12,215 bases of DNA from Gemmatimonadota bacterium (GTDB taxonomy: Bacteria > Gemmatimonadota > Gemmatimonadetes > Gemmatimonadales > GWC2-71-9): NCBI GenBank assembly GCA_003220955.1, contig QHTW01000216.1, forward strand, positions 1 through 12,215, written 5' to 3'. The first letter of the stretch is position 1, and each line of letters begins with the position of its first letter. Both the position numbers and the translations under genes were made by a program. Under the pieces are notes generated by a model. That model was not told the origin of the DNA, ran no database searches, and saw only the letters and a program-made list of their open reading frames with translations. Shown piece after piece: positions 1 to 6,428 of the stretch.

Positions 1-312
1 CCGCGTGAGCGCCACGCCCGCCGCTTCGCAGCGTTTGCCGAGCTGATCGAGAAAACTGTCGGCGATGAGCTGCAGCCCTTTTTCGATCAGCTTGTCGTGG
101 ATCTTGCGCTGCTTCTTGATCTCTTCAGGAGTCTGGAACTGGGCGGGGAGGCCGGTTTCGAGCTGGCGGAAGCGGACATCGTGGAGGCGGGCGGCGTAAA
201 CGTGATTCCCCGTGATCCGCCCGTCCGACTTGCGACACATCTCGATGGCGCGATCGACGGCCCAATCGGAGTGCTGCGAGTTGTCGACGGGAACGAAAAT
301 CTCGCGGTACAC
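1..312 (-). CDS. Universal stress protein (UspA family), 3' end outside window
   Basis: The visible 104 codons read from a GTG at 312 down to the window edge and start MYREIFVPVDNSQHSDWAVD. That is the first beta strand and the conserved Asp-Ser of the UspA fold (V-P-V-D-x-S), followed by a helix. A charged helical stretch rich in Glu, Lys and Gln follows at about residues 62-80. UspA proteins are cytoplasmic nucleotide-binding or stress-related proteins; no substrate can be read here because the ATP-binding C-terminal part lies outside the window. Two GTG codons lie in tandem (315 and 312). I chose 312 because the Shine-Dalgarno-like GGGGAGG at 324-318 then sits 5 bases upstream. The gene follows the ferredoxin gene on the same strand after a 103-base spacer holding a candidate promoter. 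The family call is good; the specific role is unknown. Confidence 0.75.
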   Translation of the reverse strand, partial: MYREIFVPVDNSQHSDWAVDRAIEMCRKSDGRITGNHVYAARLHDVRFRQLETGLPAQFQTPEEIKKQRKIHDKLIEKGLQLIADSFLDQLGKRCEAAGVALTR

Positions 313-332
313 CACTACCTCCCCGAGTGACG

Positions 333-344
333 CCGCTCGAGCGG
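333..344. repeat. 12-base perfect palindrome upstream of the stress-protein gene
   Basis: CCGCTCGAGCGG reads the same on both strands and lies about 21 bases upstream of the chosen GTG start. It could be an operator or a small leader hairpin, or chance in GC-rich DNA. The rest of the spacer (313-415) shows only the candidate promoter described separately. Confidence 0.3.
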
Positions 345-390
345 GTCGGCTAACCTCTAGATGTCGGTGTGGATGCCGTCAGAGTTAAGG

Positions 391-419
391 GATATGCAGG
401 CGTGTCCTAGTGCTGTCAA
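391..419 (-). promoter_or_regulatory. Candidate sigma-70-type promoter for the stress-protein gene
   Basis: On the minus strand TTGACA (419-414) is followed after 17 bases by CATATC (396-391), a weak -10 preceded by CTG. The -35 overlaps the TGA stop of the ferredoxin gene (418-416), so the stress-protein gene may have its own promoter inside the end of the preceding operon. The -35 is a perfect consensus match; the -10 matches only three positions. This is inference from spacing and consensus only. Confidence 0.35.
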
Positions 420-679
420 GGAACTTGTTCACAAGCTCCCGGGACGATTTGGGCACCTGCTGCGTTCCAGACCGTAATTGCATCCACCGGGCAGGCGTCA
501 CACGCACGCAACAACTGTTCTCTTGCGGTCGTCTCGGGAGCCGAGAAGGTAGCTACCCCCAATTCATCGAGCACGAAGGCCGCGGGAGCCTCGGTGATGC
601 AGTCGCCGAAGCCGACGCACAGCGTGCGGTCGATGCGGACGCGCAGCTCACCGACGGTACGCTCCTCGAAATCGCTCAC
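416..679 (-). CDS. Small single-cluster ferredoxin
   Basis: An 87-residue cytoplasmic electron carrier. The start is GTG at 679, giving MSDFEERTVGELRVRIDRTL. This GTG overlaps the TGA of the preceding gene (GTGA, 679-676), with a purine-rich GGAAGGG just upstream. Cluster ligands are visible as C21-VGFGD-C27 and C63-P, followed by VDAI. The middle position of the usual CxxCxxC is Phe24, so the pattern matches one-cluster [3Fe-4S]-type ferredoxins such as those that feed P450s or other oxidoreductases. An extra Cys60 gives a C-x2-C-P pair, and Cys83 lies near the C-terminus. It is the last gene of the operon with the Mrp-like ATPase and the PCP_red protein, so it is a natural electron donor or acceptor for them; that partnership is inferred. 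A longer upstream reading frame exists, but its sequence is shadow of the PCP_red gene. Confidence 0.85.
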   Translation of the reverse strand: MSDFEERTVGELRVRIDRTLCVGFGDCITEAPAAFVLDELGVATFSAPETTAREQLLRACDACPVDAITVWNAAGAQIVPGACEQVP

Positions 680-1077
680 ATCCCTTCCAATCCCAGCTCG
701 GTCCGGGCGTTGTCCATGATCGCAGGCGTGATCTCGGTGATGCCGTGTTCCCGCGCATAATCGGCGTAGATCTTCTTCACCATGCCGCGCACGAAGCTCG
801 GCACACGAGCAAGCCGCTCCTGGGCGTCGCCCGACCACGCCGGACCACCGGTCACGACGTTCGCGCGCACCATCTCGAACGGCTCAGCGGGCACGGTGCG
901 ACCGCCGATCTCGACGCCCAACGACGACACGAGCTGGGTTTCCATCGGATTCGTGAGCATCGCCACGACGCGGCCGCATTTCGGGCACTTGAACGTCGCC
1001 GCCAGCGTGCCGTCGCCGGGGAGCTCGCGCCGCGCGAAGGTCATCTGCTGGTCGCACTCAACGCACAGGAATTTCAT
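676..1077 (-). CDS. Zinc-ribbon protein with C-terminal PCP_red domain
   Basis: A 133-residue soluble protein. Residues 1-36 form a zinc ribbon with C5-x2-C8 and C31-P-x-C34. The C-terminal part, about residues 85-130, has R91-V-P-S-F-V-R-G-M-V-K-K, then YAREHGITEIT. This matches the small PCP_red domain otherwise found at the end of the BchB/ChlB subunit of dark-operative protochlorophyllide reductase. The rest of BchB is absent, so this is not that enzyme. Stand-alone PCP_red proteins are annotated in many non-phototrophic bacteria without a known role. The ATG at 1077 overlaps the TGA of the ATPase gene (ATGA), and the stop overlaps the ferredoxin start (GTGA), so the three are probably made together. 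The domain call is strong; function is unknown. Confidence 0.8.
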   Translation of the reverse strand: MKFLCVECDQQMTFARRELPGDGTLAATFKCPKCGRVVAMLTNPMETQLVSSLGVEIGGRTVPAEPFEMVRANVVTGGPAWSGDAQERLARVPSFVRGMVKKIYADYAREHGITEITPAIMDNARTELGLEGM

Positions 1078-1841
1078 AGCTGCGCAGCCAAGCGGTTCCA
1101 GGTGTCTGGTGTCGGGTGCCAGGGGATCCTGGCCACGACCGCTGTCGCAAACTCCGCCGCTAAATCATCCCCGGCAGTGCCCTTCAGCTCCCCTCCGACC
1201 ATGTTCTCCACGATGCCGAGCAGCTCGGAGCCATGGTCGACAGCGGCGCGCATGGCGCGGCGCACGGCATCCCGCGACTCCGGTGTCGGGATCGTCACGG
1301 TCAGCACGCTGGGCGGATTCCCGAGGATGTCGCAGAGCTCGATGTAGCGCTGCATTCCGGGCGGCAGGTCCAACAGCAAGACCTCGAGGTCGCCCCACTC
1401 CACGTCGCCCAGAAACTCCCGGAGCGCGGCCGCTTCCATCGCGCCCCGCCACACGAAGCTCTCCGCAGTGGGACCCTTGAATGACAGGGGAGAGCCCTCT
1501 TCCAAGAATTGGCCCATGGAGACGTACTTGACCCCATCCAGGCCGCTGGCTGGCTCGGGGCTTTCCTGCGTCGCGCGTCGTGCGTCGGAGTCCCGCAGCA
1601 GGCCGGGGATCGTCGGCCCATTCAAGTCGGCATCGAGCACACCCACGCTACGTCCGGCGCGGGCGAGCCCTCTCGCCAGGTGCGCAGTCACATAGCTCTT
1701 TCCCACACCGCCCTTTCCGCTCATTACCGCTACGATCCGCCGGACGGCGGCCAGCCGCTCCGCTACCCGCTTGCGCTGGGCGCCGATCTGGTCGCCGAGC
1801 CCGGAGCGGTCGGGGTCGGTCAGCTGGTGATAGGTGCGCAC
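1074..1841 (-). CDS. Mrp/NBP35-like P-loop ATPase (ParA/MinD superfamily)
   Basis: A 255-residue SIMIBI-class ATPase. The deviant Walker A is G42-KGGVGKS-49, preceded by RIVAVMS. The switch region is V68-LDADLNGPT-77, and a W131-RG motif precedes the Walker B strand LLLDLPPG (155-162). Mrp/ApbC/NBP35 relatives carry and deliver Fe-S clusters through a C-terminal CxxC. Here the matching stretch reads VENMVGGELKGTAGDD with no cysteine, and the only Cys in the protein is C170. A classical cluster carrier role is therefore doubtful; it may be an ATP-driven switch or reductase partner for the coupled downstream proteins. The start is GTG at 1841 with no clear ribosome site, and all homologous sequence lies inside. 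It is first in the operon and divergent from greA. Family sure, function uncertain. Confidence 0.85.
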   Translation of the reverse strand: MRTYHQLTDPDRSGLGDQIGAQRKRVAERLAAVRRIVAVMSGKGGVGKSYVTAHLARGLARAGRSVGVLDADLNGPTIPGLLRDSDARRATQESPEPASGLDGVKYVSMGQFLEEGSPLSFKGPTAESFVWRGAMEAAALREFLGDVEWGDLEVLLLDLPPGMQRYIELCDILGNPPSVLTVTIPTPESRDAVRRAMRAAVDHGSELLGIVENMVGGELKGTAGDDLAAEFATAVVARIPWHPTPDTWNRLAAQL

Positions 1842-1853
1842 GGGTCAAAACTA

Positions 1854-1933
1854 GCCGGTTAGGCGGTTAGGCGGTTAGTATCCAACTGGAGACAGGTTTT
1901 CTAGCCGGCCAACCGTCTAACCGCCAAACCGCA
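1854..1933. repeat. Octamer repeat cluster with inverted arms between divergent genes
   Basis: Three direct copies of GGCGGTTA or a one-base variant lie at 1854-1861 (GCCGGTTA), 1862-1869 and 1870-1877. After a 32-base spacer, three inverted copies follow at 1910-1917 (CAACCGTC), 1918-1925 (TAACCGCC, exact) and 1926-1933 (AAACCGCA). The arms could pair into a long hairpin or serve as an array of protein sites. They fill most of the spacer between the ATPase operon and greA, ending one base before the greA ATG, so they may affect expression of either side. Neither gene here has a recognisable Shine-Dalgarno. Confidence 0.65.
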
Positions 1934-1934
1934 C

Positions 1935-2426
1935 ATGATTGAAGCTCTGAAGCAGAAGCTGCAAACAGAAGTCGAACGCCTGAATCACGAAATCTCGTTT
2001 GTCCTGCCGAAGGAAATCGAGAAGGCGCGCGCCCACGGAGACTTGCGCGAGAACTCCGAGTACAAAGCGGCGCTCGAGCGGCAGCAATTCGCCCAGGCGC
2101 GCGTGCATCACCTGCGTCTGCGCCTCTCGAAACTCTCGGACGTCCGCGAGCAGGACATTCCGCGTGACCGCGTTGGGTTTGGGTCGCGCGTGACCGTCGA
2201 AGACGTCGACACGAAAAGGAAAGAAATCTACGCCTTGACCCTTGGCGAGTTCATCGAGGGCGAGGACGGCGAGGAGATGCCGGTGTCGATGGCGTCGCCG
2301 CTCGGCCGCGCGCTCGTCGGTGGAAAGGTCGGCCAGAAGGTCGAGATCACCCTTCCCATGGGGAAGCGCAAGCTCAAGATCGTGAGCTTGGATACGGTGC
2401 ACGATCTGGCCGAGCGGCGCGCATGA
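1935..2426 (+). CDS. greA: Transcription elongation factor GreA/GreB family
   Basis: A 163-residue protein of usual Gre length. It binds the RNA polymerase secondary channel and stimulates cleavage of backtracked transcripts. The N-terminal coiled coil spans about residues 1-75 and carries the tip motif ARAHGDLRENSEYKAA, with acidic tip residues D36 and E39 equivalent to the catalytic pair of GreA. The C-terminal FKBP-like domain includes SPLGRALVGGKVGQKVEI, close to the GreA consensus. The RENSEY form is GreA-like. The ATG at 1935 is the first residue of the coiled coil; no Shine-Dalgarno is visible and an octamer repeat array abuts the start. It is transcribed alone, divergent from the ATPase operon, and followed by a hairpin. 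Confidence 0.9.
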   Translation: MIEALKQKLQTEVERLNHEISFVLPKEIEKARAHGDLRENSEYKAALERQQFAQARVHHLRLRLSKLSDVREQDIPRDRVGFGSRVTVEDVDTKRKEIYALTLGEFIEGEDGEEMPVSMASPLGRALVGGKVGQKVEITLPMGKRKLKIVSLDTVHDLAERRA

Positions 2427-2441
2427 GCGGCGACGCCGCTC
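2425..2441 (+). terminator. Hairpin at the end of greA, possible weak terminator
   Basis: GAGCGGC, loop GAC, GCCGCTC form a perfect 7-bp stem that begins within the greA stop codon. Only TTGACTAAAACATTT follows, not a real T tract, so intrinsic termination would be weak. The stem may instead protect the 3' end. The remaining spacer to 2508 shows a TTGACT at 2442 but no convincing -10. Confidence 0.4.
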
Positions 2442-2508
2442 TTGACTAAAACATTTCCATGATGTCACTTAGACTCACGAAACAGTGGCCAACACGCTTG
2501 GAGTGTCG

Positions 2509-3189
2509 ATGATGACGATGCGTCTGCGGACCGCTGCGGCGGTCTTTCTGCTTTTCGCCCCTCTCGGGGGCCTGATGGCCCAAGCCGACCCCGACCGTCC
2601 CGTCGCCGGAGGCGGCGCGGTCCCGGCGGGCTGGCACGTCCGCACCGAACCGAACCGCCAGACCGGGCAGCCGGCGTCGCTCGAGAACGTGAAGTTCACG
2701 AGCATGGGCGACGGCCTACATACGACGGTCGGTCCGGCCGCGATCTACTGGCGGGATCGAGACACGATCTCGGGGAATTACCACGTCGTCGCCAAGATGG
2801 CGCAGATGAAGAATCCCGCCCACCCGGAGGCATTCGGCATCTTCATCGGCGGCAAGAGCCTCGCCGACTCAGGTCAGACCTACACGTACTTCCTCGTGCG
2901 GCCCATCGACGGGATGTACTCGATTCGCCGCCGGACGAGTTACATGACGCGGCCGACCGCGATCGTCGAATGGACCGCCAGCGACGCGGTCACAAAAGCC
3001 GACGCGAACGGCGCAGCAGCGAACGAGCTCAGCATTCAGGTGCAGGGCGGCAAGGCGAAGTTCATGGTGAACGGGAAAGAGGTCCACACAGCCGATGCCG
3101 CGAATCTCGATGTGAGTGGCGTAGTCGGCTATCGCGTCAATCACAATCTCGACGTCCATCTGGGACCGCTCGGGATTCACAAGCTGTGA
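2509..3189 (+). CDS. Exported concanavalin-like (DUF1080-like) protein
   Basis: A 226-residue protein beginning MMTMRLRTAAAVFLLF. It has a basic n-region, a hydrophobic core and a likely signal peptidase site at AQA/D (about residue 26). The mature part looks like a beta-sandwich of the LamG/DUF1080 type: a GWHVRTEP opening, an SGNYHVVAKM strand, FGIFIGG, YFLVRPIDGMYSIRRR, then FMVNGKEVH and GVVGYRVNHNLDVHLGPLGI at the end. DUF1080-like domains include sugar-binding proteins and 3-keto-glycoside hydrolases. I see no catalytic residues I can name, so binding or hydrolysis cannot be told apart. ATG at 2509 was chosen because GGAG lies 5 bases upstream at 2500-2503; a GTG at 2485 would add eight residues. 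It is coupled to the methyltransferase gene by a GTGA overlap. Confidence 0.7.
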   Translation: MMTMRLRTAAAVFLLFAPLGGLMAQADPDRPVAGGGAVPAGWHVRTEPNRQTGQPASLENVKFTSMGDGLHTTVGPAAIYWRDRDTISGNYHVVAKMAQMKNPAHPEAFGIFIGGKSLADSGQTYTYFLVRPIDGMYSIRRRTSYMTRPTAIVEWTASDAVTKADANGAAANELSIQVQGGKAKFMVNGKEVHTADAANLDVSGVVGYRVNHNLDVHLGPLGIHKL

Positions 3190-4013
3190 CCGCCTTGAAC
3201 CCAACCGCGGACGAGGATCGTTTTTCGTTCACGCCGTTCACCCGGCATCCGTTCTTTTTCTACGTTAACCGCTGGATTCTGGAGCGGGTGATCGGCCCTG
3301 GCCGGCAGGTGATCGTGGACCTCGGCTGTGGCCCGGGCGCCATCACGGAGCTGATCCTCGAGCGCGTGCGCGATCAGCAACCGCCGCCGCACGTCATCGG
3401 CGTCGATCCGTCGCCGTCCGCGCTCGCTAAAGCGCGCGCGGCGATTTCCTCCAAGTTCGCCGAGTTCGTGCAGGGCAGCGCCGAGTGGCTGTCGAAGCTC
3501 GTCAATTCCGCCGATGCGGTGGTATTCCTAAACGCCATTCACTTGATGCCCGACAAGGAACAGGTACTGAAGGAAATCCGGCGCGTGTTGAAGCCGGGCG
3601 GGCTGCTCGCGTTCAACAGCACGTTCTTCAACGGCGCGTATGTGGAAGGAACGAGCGGCTTCTGGCGCCGCTGGATCGTGCGCTCGGTGCAGACGCTGCG
3701 GGAGAAGGGCTTCGAGGTAAAGCACAGCGGTCACGCGGCGGCGATGGAATGGTTCTCCGCCGATCAGTACCGGACTGCGTTGGTAGCGTCCGGGTATCGC
3801 CCCACGACCGTCGAGCTGCTGCGCGTGGACATGACCCGTCAAGCGCTCATTGATATCGGCCGGTTTTCACTGTTTATCGAGGGGGCACTCCCCGGCGTAC
3901 CGCTCGAGGAAGGCGCGAAGGCACTCGAAGTGGGCCTCGAGCGCACCATGGAAGAGCTCAAAGTGGAGTCGGTCCCGCGGCACTGGCTGGAGGTTGTGGC
4001 GGAAGCCGTCTAG
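3186..4013 (+). CDS. Class I SAM-dependent methyltransferase
   Basis: A 275-residue soluble enzyme. The start is GTG at 3186 in GTGACC, overlapping the TGA of the exported-protein gene; the reading frame is open further upstream, but that part is shadow. SAM motif I is V44-DLGCGPG-51, and the acidic end of the second strand is V69-IGVDPSP. DAVVFLNAIHLMPDKEQVLKEIRRVLKPGGLLAF contains motifs IV to VI of Methyltransf_11/25 proteins. The C-terminal third (EWFSADQYRTALVASGY and beyond) probably forms the substrate lid. The substrate cannot be read from sequence; small-molecule or quinone/lipid-like methylation is typical of the family. The last 56 bases lie antisense to the 3' end of the GT87 gene. 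Confidence 0.85.
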   Translation: MTALNPTADEDRFSFTPFTRHPFFFYVNRWILERVIGPGRQVIVDLGCGPGAITELILERVRDQQPPPHVIGVDPSPSALAKARAAISSKFAEFVQGSAEWLSKLVNSADAVVFLNAIHLMPDKEQVLKEIRRVLKPGGLLAFNSTFFNGAYVEGTSGFWRRWIVRSVQTLREKGFEVKHSGHAAAMEWFSADQYRTALVASGYRPTTVELLRVDMTRQALIDIGRFSLFIEGALPGVPLEEGAKALEVGLERTMEELKVESVPRHWLEVVAEAV

Positions 4014-5193
4014 CAGCCCAGATCGTCAGCCCCAGCACGAGCAGCGCCCCCAGCGTAATCGCGTTCAACGATTCCACCACACTTCGCCCGCTCGCGCCTA
4101 GGAGCGCCGGCGCGGTGAGTGTCAGGCAAGCAAACGACGCCCACCACGCGAGCCACACCCAGCGGCGAACCTTCCCGCGCTGCATCACCCGCCAAATCAG
4201 CCAGTAGCCTGCCAGCAGCGAGACGAAGTGAGCCTTCCACGCAAGTGGAGAGACGAGTGGCAGGATACAGAGTGCGACGGCGAGCTCGCCGTGCAGGAAC
4301 GGGTGATCGAGGCCGGGCGGGTGACGCCGCCAGGCAAACGCGAGCGCGAGTGCTCCGATCGCGCCGAGGGTATAGAACAGCCGCACGACCCGCTGCGGCG
4401 GCCACTCGGCCACCGCGTAGTGGATGGGGTCACGCGCTCCGCCTTCGCGCGTGAGCAGGCGCCTCAGCGCCGCGAGGAGCGACTGGTTCGGGAACATCGG
4501 CGTGGGATTCGCGGTCTCTGCCGCGGCAACGGTGCGCCACTCCTTCCAGCGCTCGCCCGCGATCGCGGGACCGAAGAACAGCACCGGCAGCACCACATTC
4601 AGGACGGCGAGGAATCCGGCCGTCCACGCGGCGGCGCGCCAGGCGCGCTTGTAGAGGAGATACGCGAGAAACAGGATGGGCATGGCGCGCACGCTGATCG
4701 CCGTCGCGAGCGCGAGGCCGCCTATCGCTTCGCGGCGCCGCCGGAACAAGTCAAAGGCGAGCAGCACCAGGAACAGCAGATACAGATTGATCTGCATGCT
4801 CTGCAGGTGTTCCTGGAGCAGCCGCGCCGTCATTACCAGCGGGACGAGCGTCGCCGTCGACGTAAATGGCGCGGGGGCTTCGCCGGCAAGACGCGGCAGC
4901 AGCCGCCAGGCTCCCCACAGCGCCGCCACACTACCGAGCTGCCAAATGAGGAGCGCTCCGACCCGCGAAATGCGGGCGATTTCAGCGAGTACGACCGCGA
5001 TGAAGATGAAGAACGGTGGCCAGGTGTTGAAGCTCAACGTGGCGTAGGGGTCACCGTGCTGCAGCACGACCTGCCCGACGCGCAGGTAGTCGTGGAACAC
5101 GGCGAGGTCGATTCTGACAAGACTGCGCCCGACCTCCCAAGCCGCCAGCAGGACGAGGAGAGCCGCGACGGCGCGACGGCTTGCGAGGCTCAC
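3958..5193 (-). CDS. GT87-family membrane glycosyltransferase
   Basis: A 411-residue polytopic inner-membrane protein with roughly ten hydrophobic segments. GT87 (DUF2029) enzymes move mannose or other sugars from polyprenyl-phosphate donors to lipid or glycan acceptors on the outer face of the membrane. Family marks are the first loop A31-VFHDYLRVGQ with D35-Y36, then H46-GDPY-50, W58-PPF-61, a later NQSLLAALRRLL and, near the C-terminus, SPLAWKAHFVSLLAGYW. The start is GTG at 5193, overlapping the ATP-grasp stop as GTGA (5193-5190). The C-terminal tail RLPPQPPASAAGPTPL is probably cytoplasmic and is encoded antisense to the methyltransferase end. It is last in the metE-side operon. Acceptor and sugar are unknown. 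Confidence 0.8.
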   Translation of the reverse strand: MSLASRRAVAALLVLLAAWEVGRSLVRIDLAVFHDYLRVGQVVLQHGDPYATLSFNTWPPFFIFIAVVLAEIARISRVGALLIWQLGSVAALWGAWRLLPRLAGEAPAPFTSTATLVPLVMTARLLQEHLQSMQINLYLLFLVLLAFDLFRRRREAIGGLALATAISVRAMPILFLAYLLYKRAWRAAAWTAGFLAVLNVVLPVLFFGPAIAGERWKEWRTVAAAETANPTPMFPNQSLLAALRRLLTREGGARDPIHYAVAEWPPQRVVRLFYTLGAIGALALAFAWRRHPPGLDHPFLHGELAVALCILPLVSPLAWKAHFVSLLAGYWLIWRVMQRGKVRRWVWLAWWASFACLTLTAPALLGASGRSVVESLNAITLGALLVLGLTIWAARRLPPQPPASAAGPTPL

Positions 5194-6428
5194 GCGATCA
5201 CGAATGTCAAGCGGCTATGGGCCTCTCGCAGCGCGGTCTCGACGGCTGCCGACGTCTCTCCCCGCGCAAAAATGAATCCCGGATACCGCGACCCCTCCGG
5301 AAATGGAATCAGCCGCTCGCCTGGATGCGCGGTGATCTGCACGTCCTCGACGAGCGGCACGCGCTTCGCTTCGGCCACACCGCGCACCTCCTGCAGCCTC
5401 CCCGCCCCCAGAATCGGAATCATCATGACGCCGGCGGCCAGCCGCTCGCGCTGAAGCGACGGAATCGCCATCCCGAGGGCATGGCGCAGGATGATCTCTT
5501 CGAGCGAAATCGCGTTGTCGCCAAATCGCAGCACCGCCGAGCAGCGCCCGCCGATCGGGCGCGCGGCCAGCTCGATCAGCCACGGGCCGTTCTCGTTGTA
5601 GCGCAGCTCGGCGTGGAGCGGACCGTCGGTGATGCCGACCGCGCGGACCGCCCGGTCGGCGCAGTCCTTGATCGCCGCCTGCAATCCGCCGGGAACGGTC
5701 GACGGCGTAACATAGATCGTCTCCTCGAAGAAGGGCCCGTCGAGCGGGTCCGGCTTATCGAACAACGCCAGCACATGAAGCCGGCGATCGACCACCAATC
5801 CTTCGAGCGCAACCTCGTAGCCTGGGATGAACTCCTCGATGAGATAGTGCCGCGCCCGATCTCCGCACGCCGCCGCGGTCTCGGGGTCGGCGAGGATGGC
5901 GCGTAAACGACTGTGCGCGGCGAGAAATGATGGAGGGTTGTCGGCACGGATCACGCCCCGCGACGCCGAAAGGCGCACGGGTTTGAGCACGCAGGGATAC
6001 TTGATGGATTTTGCGATGGCGGCAGGATCTTCTTCCAGGCTATGCAACATGAAGCGCGGGATCGGGACCGCCGCCTTCGCCAGCTGCTCGCGCTGGAGAT
6101 GCTTATCGCTCGCCGCGATCGCGGCGTGCACGGGATTTCCCCTAAGCCTCAGCTTCGTCGCGATGGCCGCCGCAACCACAGCCGTCCTGTCGTCCACGCC
6201 AACGACCCCGGCGATGGGGTACTGCGTCGCGAAGACCCGGGCAGCATCGGCTGCTCGGTCAGGTTGCTCGAAATCGAGGGTGAGGAGACCTGCGGGATTC
6301 GCCGCTTCCAGCGTACTGGCCTGCTCGGACGCCACCGTCAGCTCGACGCCGATTTGCCGCGCGGCCTCCACGAACGCGACCGTGCGGTAGGTCGTCGTGG
6401 GCAGCAGCAGCAGCAGGCGGGGGGTTAT
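5190..6428 (-). CDS. ATP-grasp ligase (PurK/L-amino acid ligase-like)
   Basis: A 412-residue cytoplasmic ligase that would join a carboxylate to an amine or thiol through an acyl phosphate. The pre-ATP-grasp strand RLLLLLPTTTYRTVAF opens the protein. The ATP-grasp core has YPCVLKP (144-150, K149), SASRGV (154-159), EEFIPGYEVALEG (198-210) and HAELRYNENGPWLIELAARP, where E274 and E286 are likely metal ligands and R290 a phosphate contact. The final ~100 residues resemble the C-terminal lobe of amino acid ligases. The start is a problem: the homologous sequence begins four codons after ATA at 6428, which overlaps the Nfu stop as ATAA. No ATG or GTG fits; the next in-frame one upstream (6563) would add an unrelated Arg/His/Gly-rich stretch that is Nfu shadow. 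The substrate is unknown. Confidence 0.85.
   Translation of the reverse strand: MTPRLLLLLPTTTYRTVAFVEAARQIGVELTVASEQASTLEAANPAGLLTLDFEQPDRAADAARVFATQYPIAGVVGVDDRTAVVAAAIATKLRLRGNPVHAAIAASDKHLQREQLAKAAVPIPRFMLHSLEEDPAAIAKSIKYPCVLKPVRLSASRGVIRADNPPSFLAAHSRLRAILADPETAAACGDRARHYLIEEFIPGYEVALEGLVVDRRLHVLALFDKPDPLDGPFFEETIYVTPSTVPGGLQAAIKDCADRAVRAVGITDGPLHAELRYNENGPWLIELAARPIGGRCSAVLRFGDNAISLEEIILRHALGMAIPSLQRERLAAGVMMIPILGAGRLQEVRGVAEAKRVPLVEDVQITAHPGERLIPFPEGSRYPGFIFARGETSAAVETALREAHSRLTFVIA
6402..6416. repeat. Five tandem CAG (CTG on coding strand) triplets
   Basis: Five CAG copies encode the five leucines of the first beta strand of the ATP-grasp protein. They sit just inside the disputed start. 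The Leu run is expected for this family, so the repeat is probably codon choice. Slippage here would change length by whole codons only. Confidence 0.5.

Noticed and set aside
97..330. Plus-strand open frame of 77 codons at the window start
   Set aside because: The opposite strand reads as a UspA protein with a proper ribosome site, so this is a shadow.
676..1841. Dark-operative protochlorophyllide reductase (bchLNB) operon
   Set aside because: The PCP_red protein lacks the BchB catalytic body, the ATPase lacks the NifH/BchL cluster cysteines, and no BchN is present; only the small domain is shared.
2442..2470. TTGACT as a promoter -35 for the exported-protein gene
   Set aside because: No -10-like hexamer lies 16-19 bases downstream (TCACTT is the best).
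4228..5454. Long plus-strand open frame of 408 codons
   Set aside because: It is Arg/Glu/Gln-rich with no recognisable domain and lies antisense to the GT87 gene and the 3' end of the ATP-grasp gene, both of which have clear family motifs.
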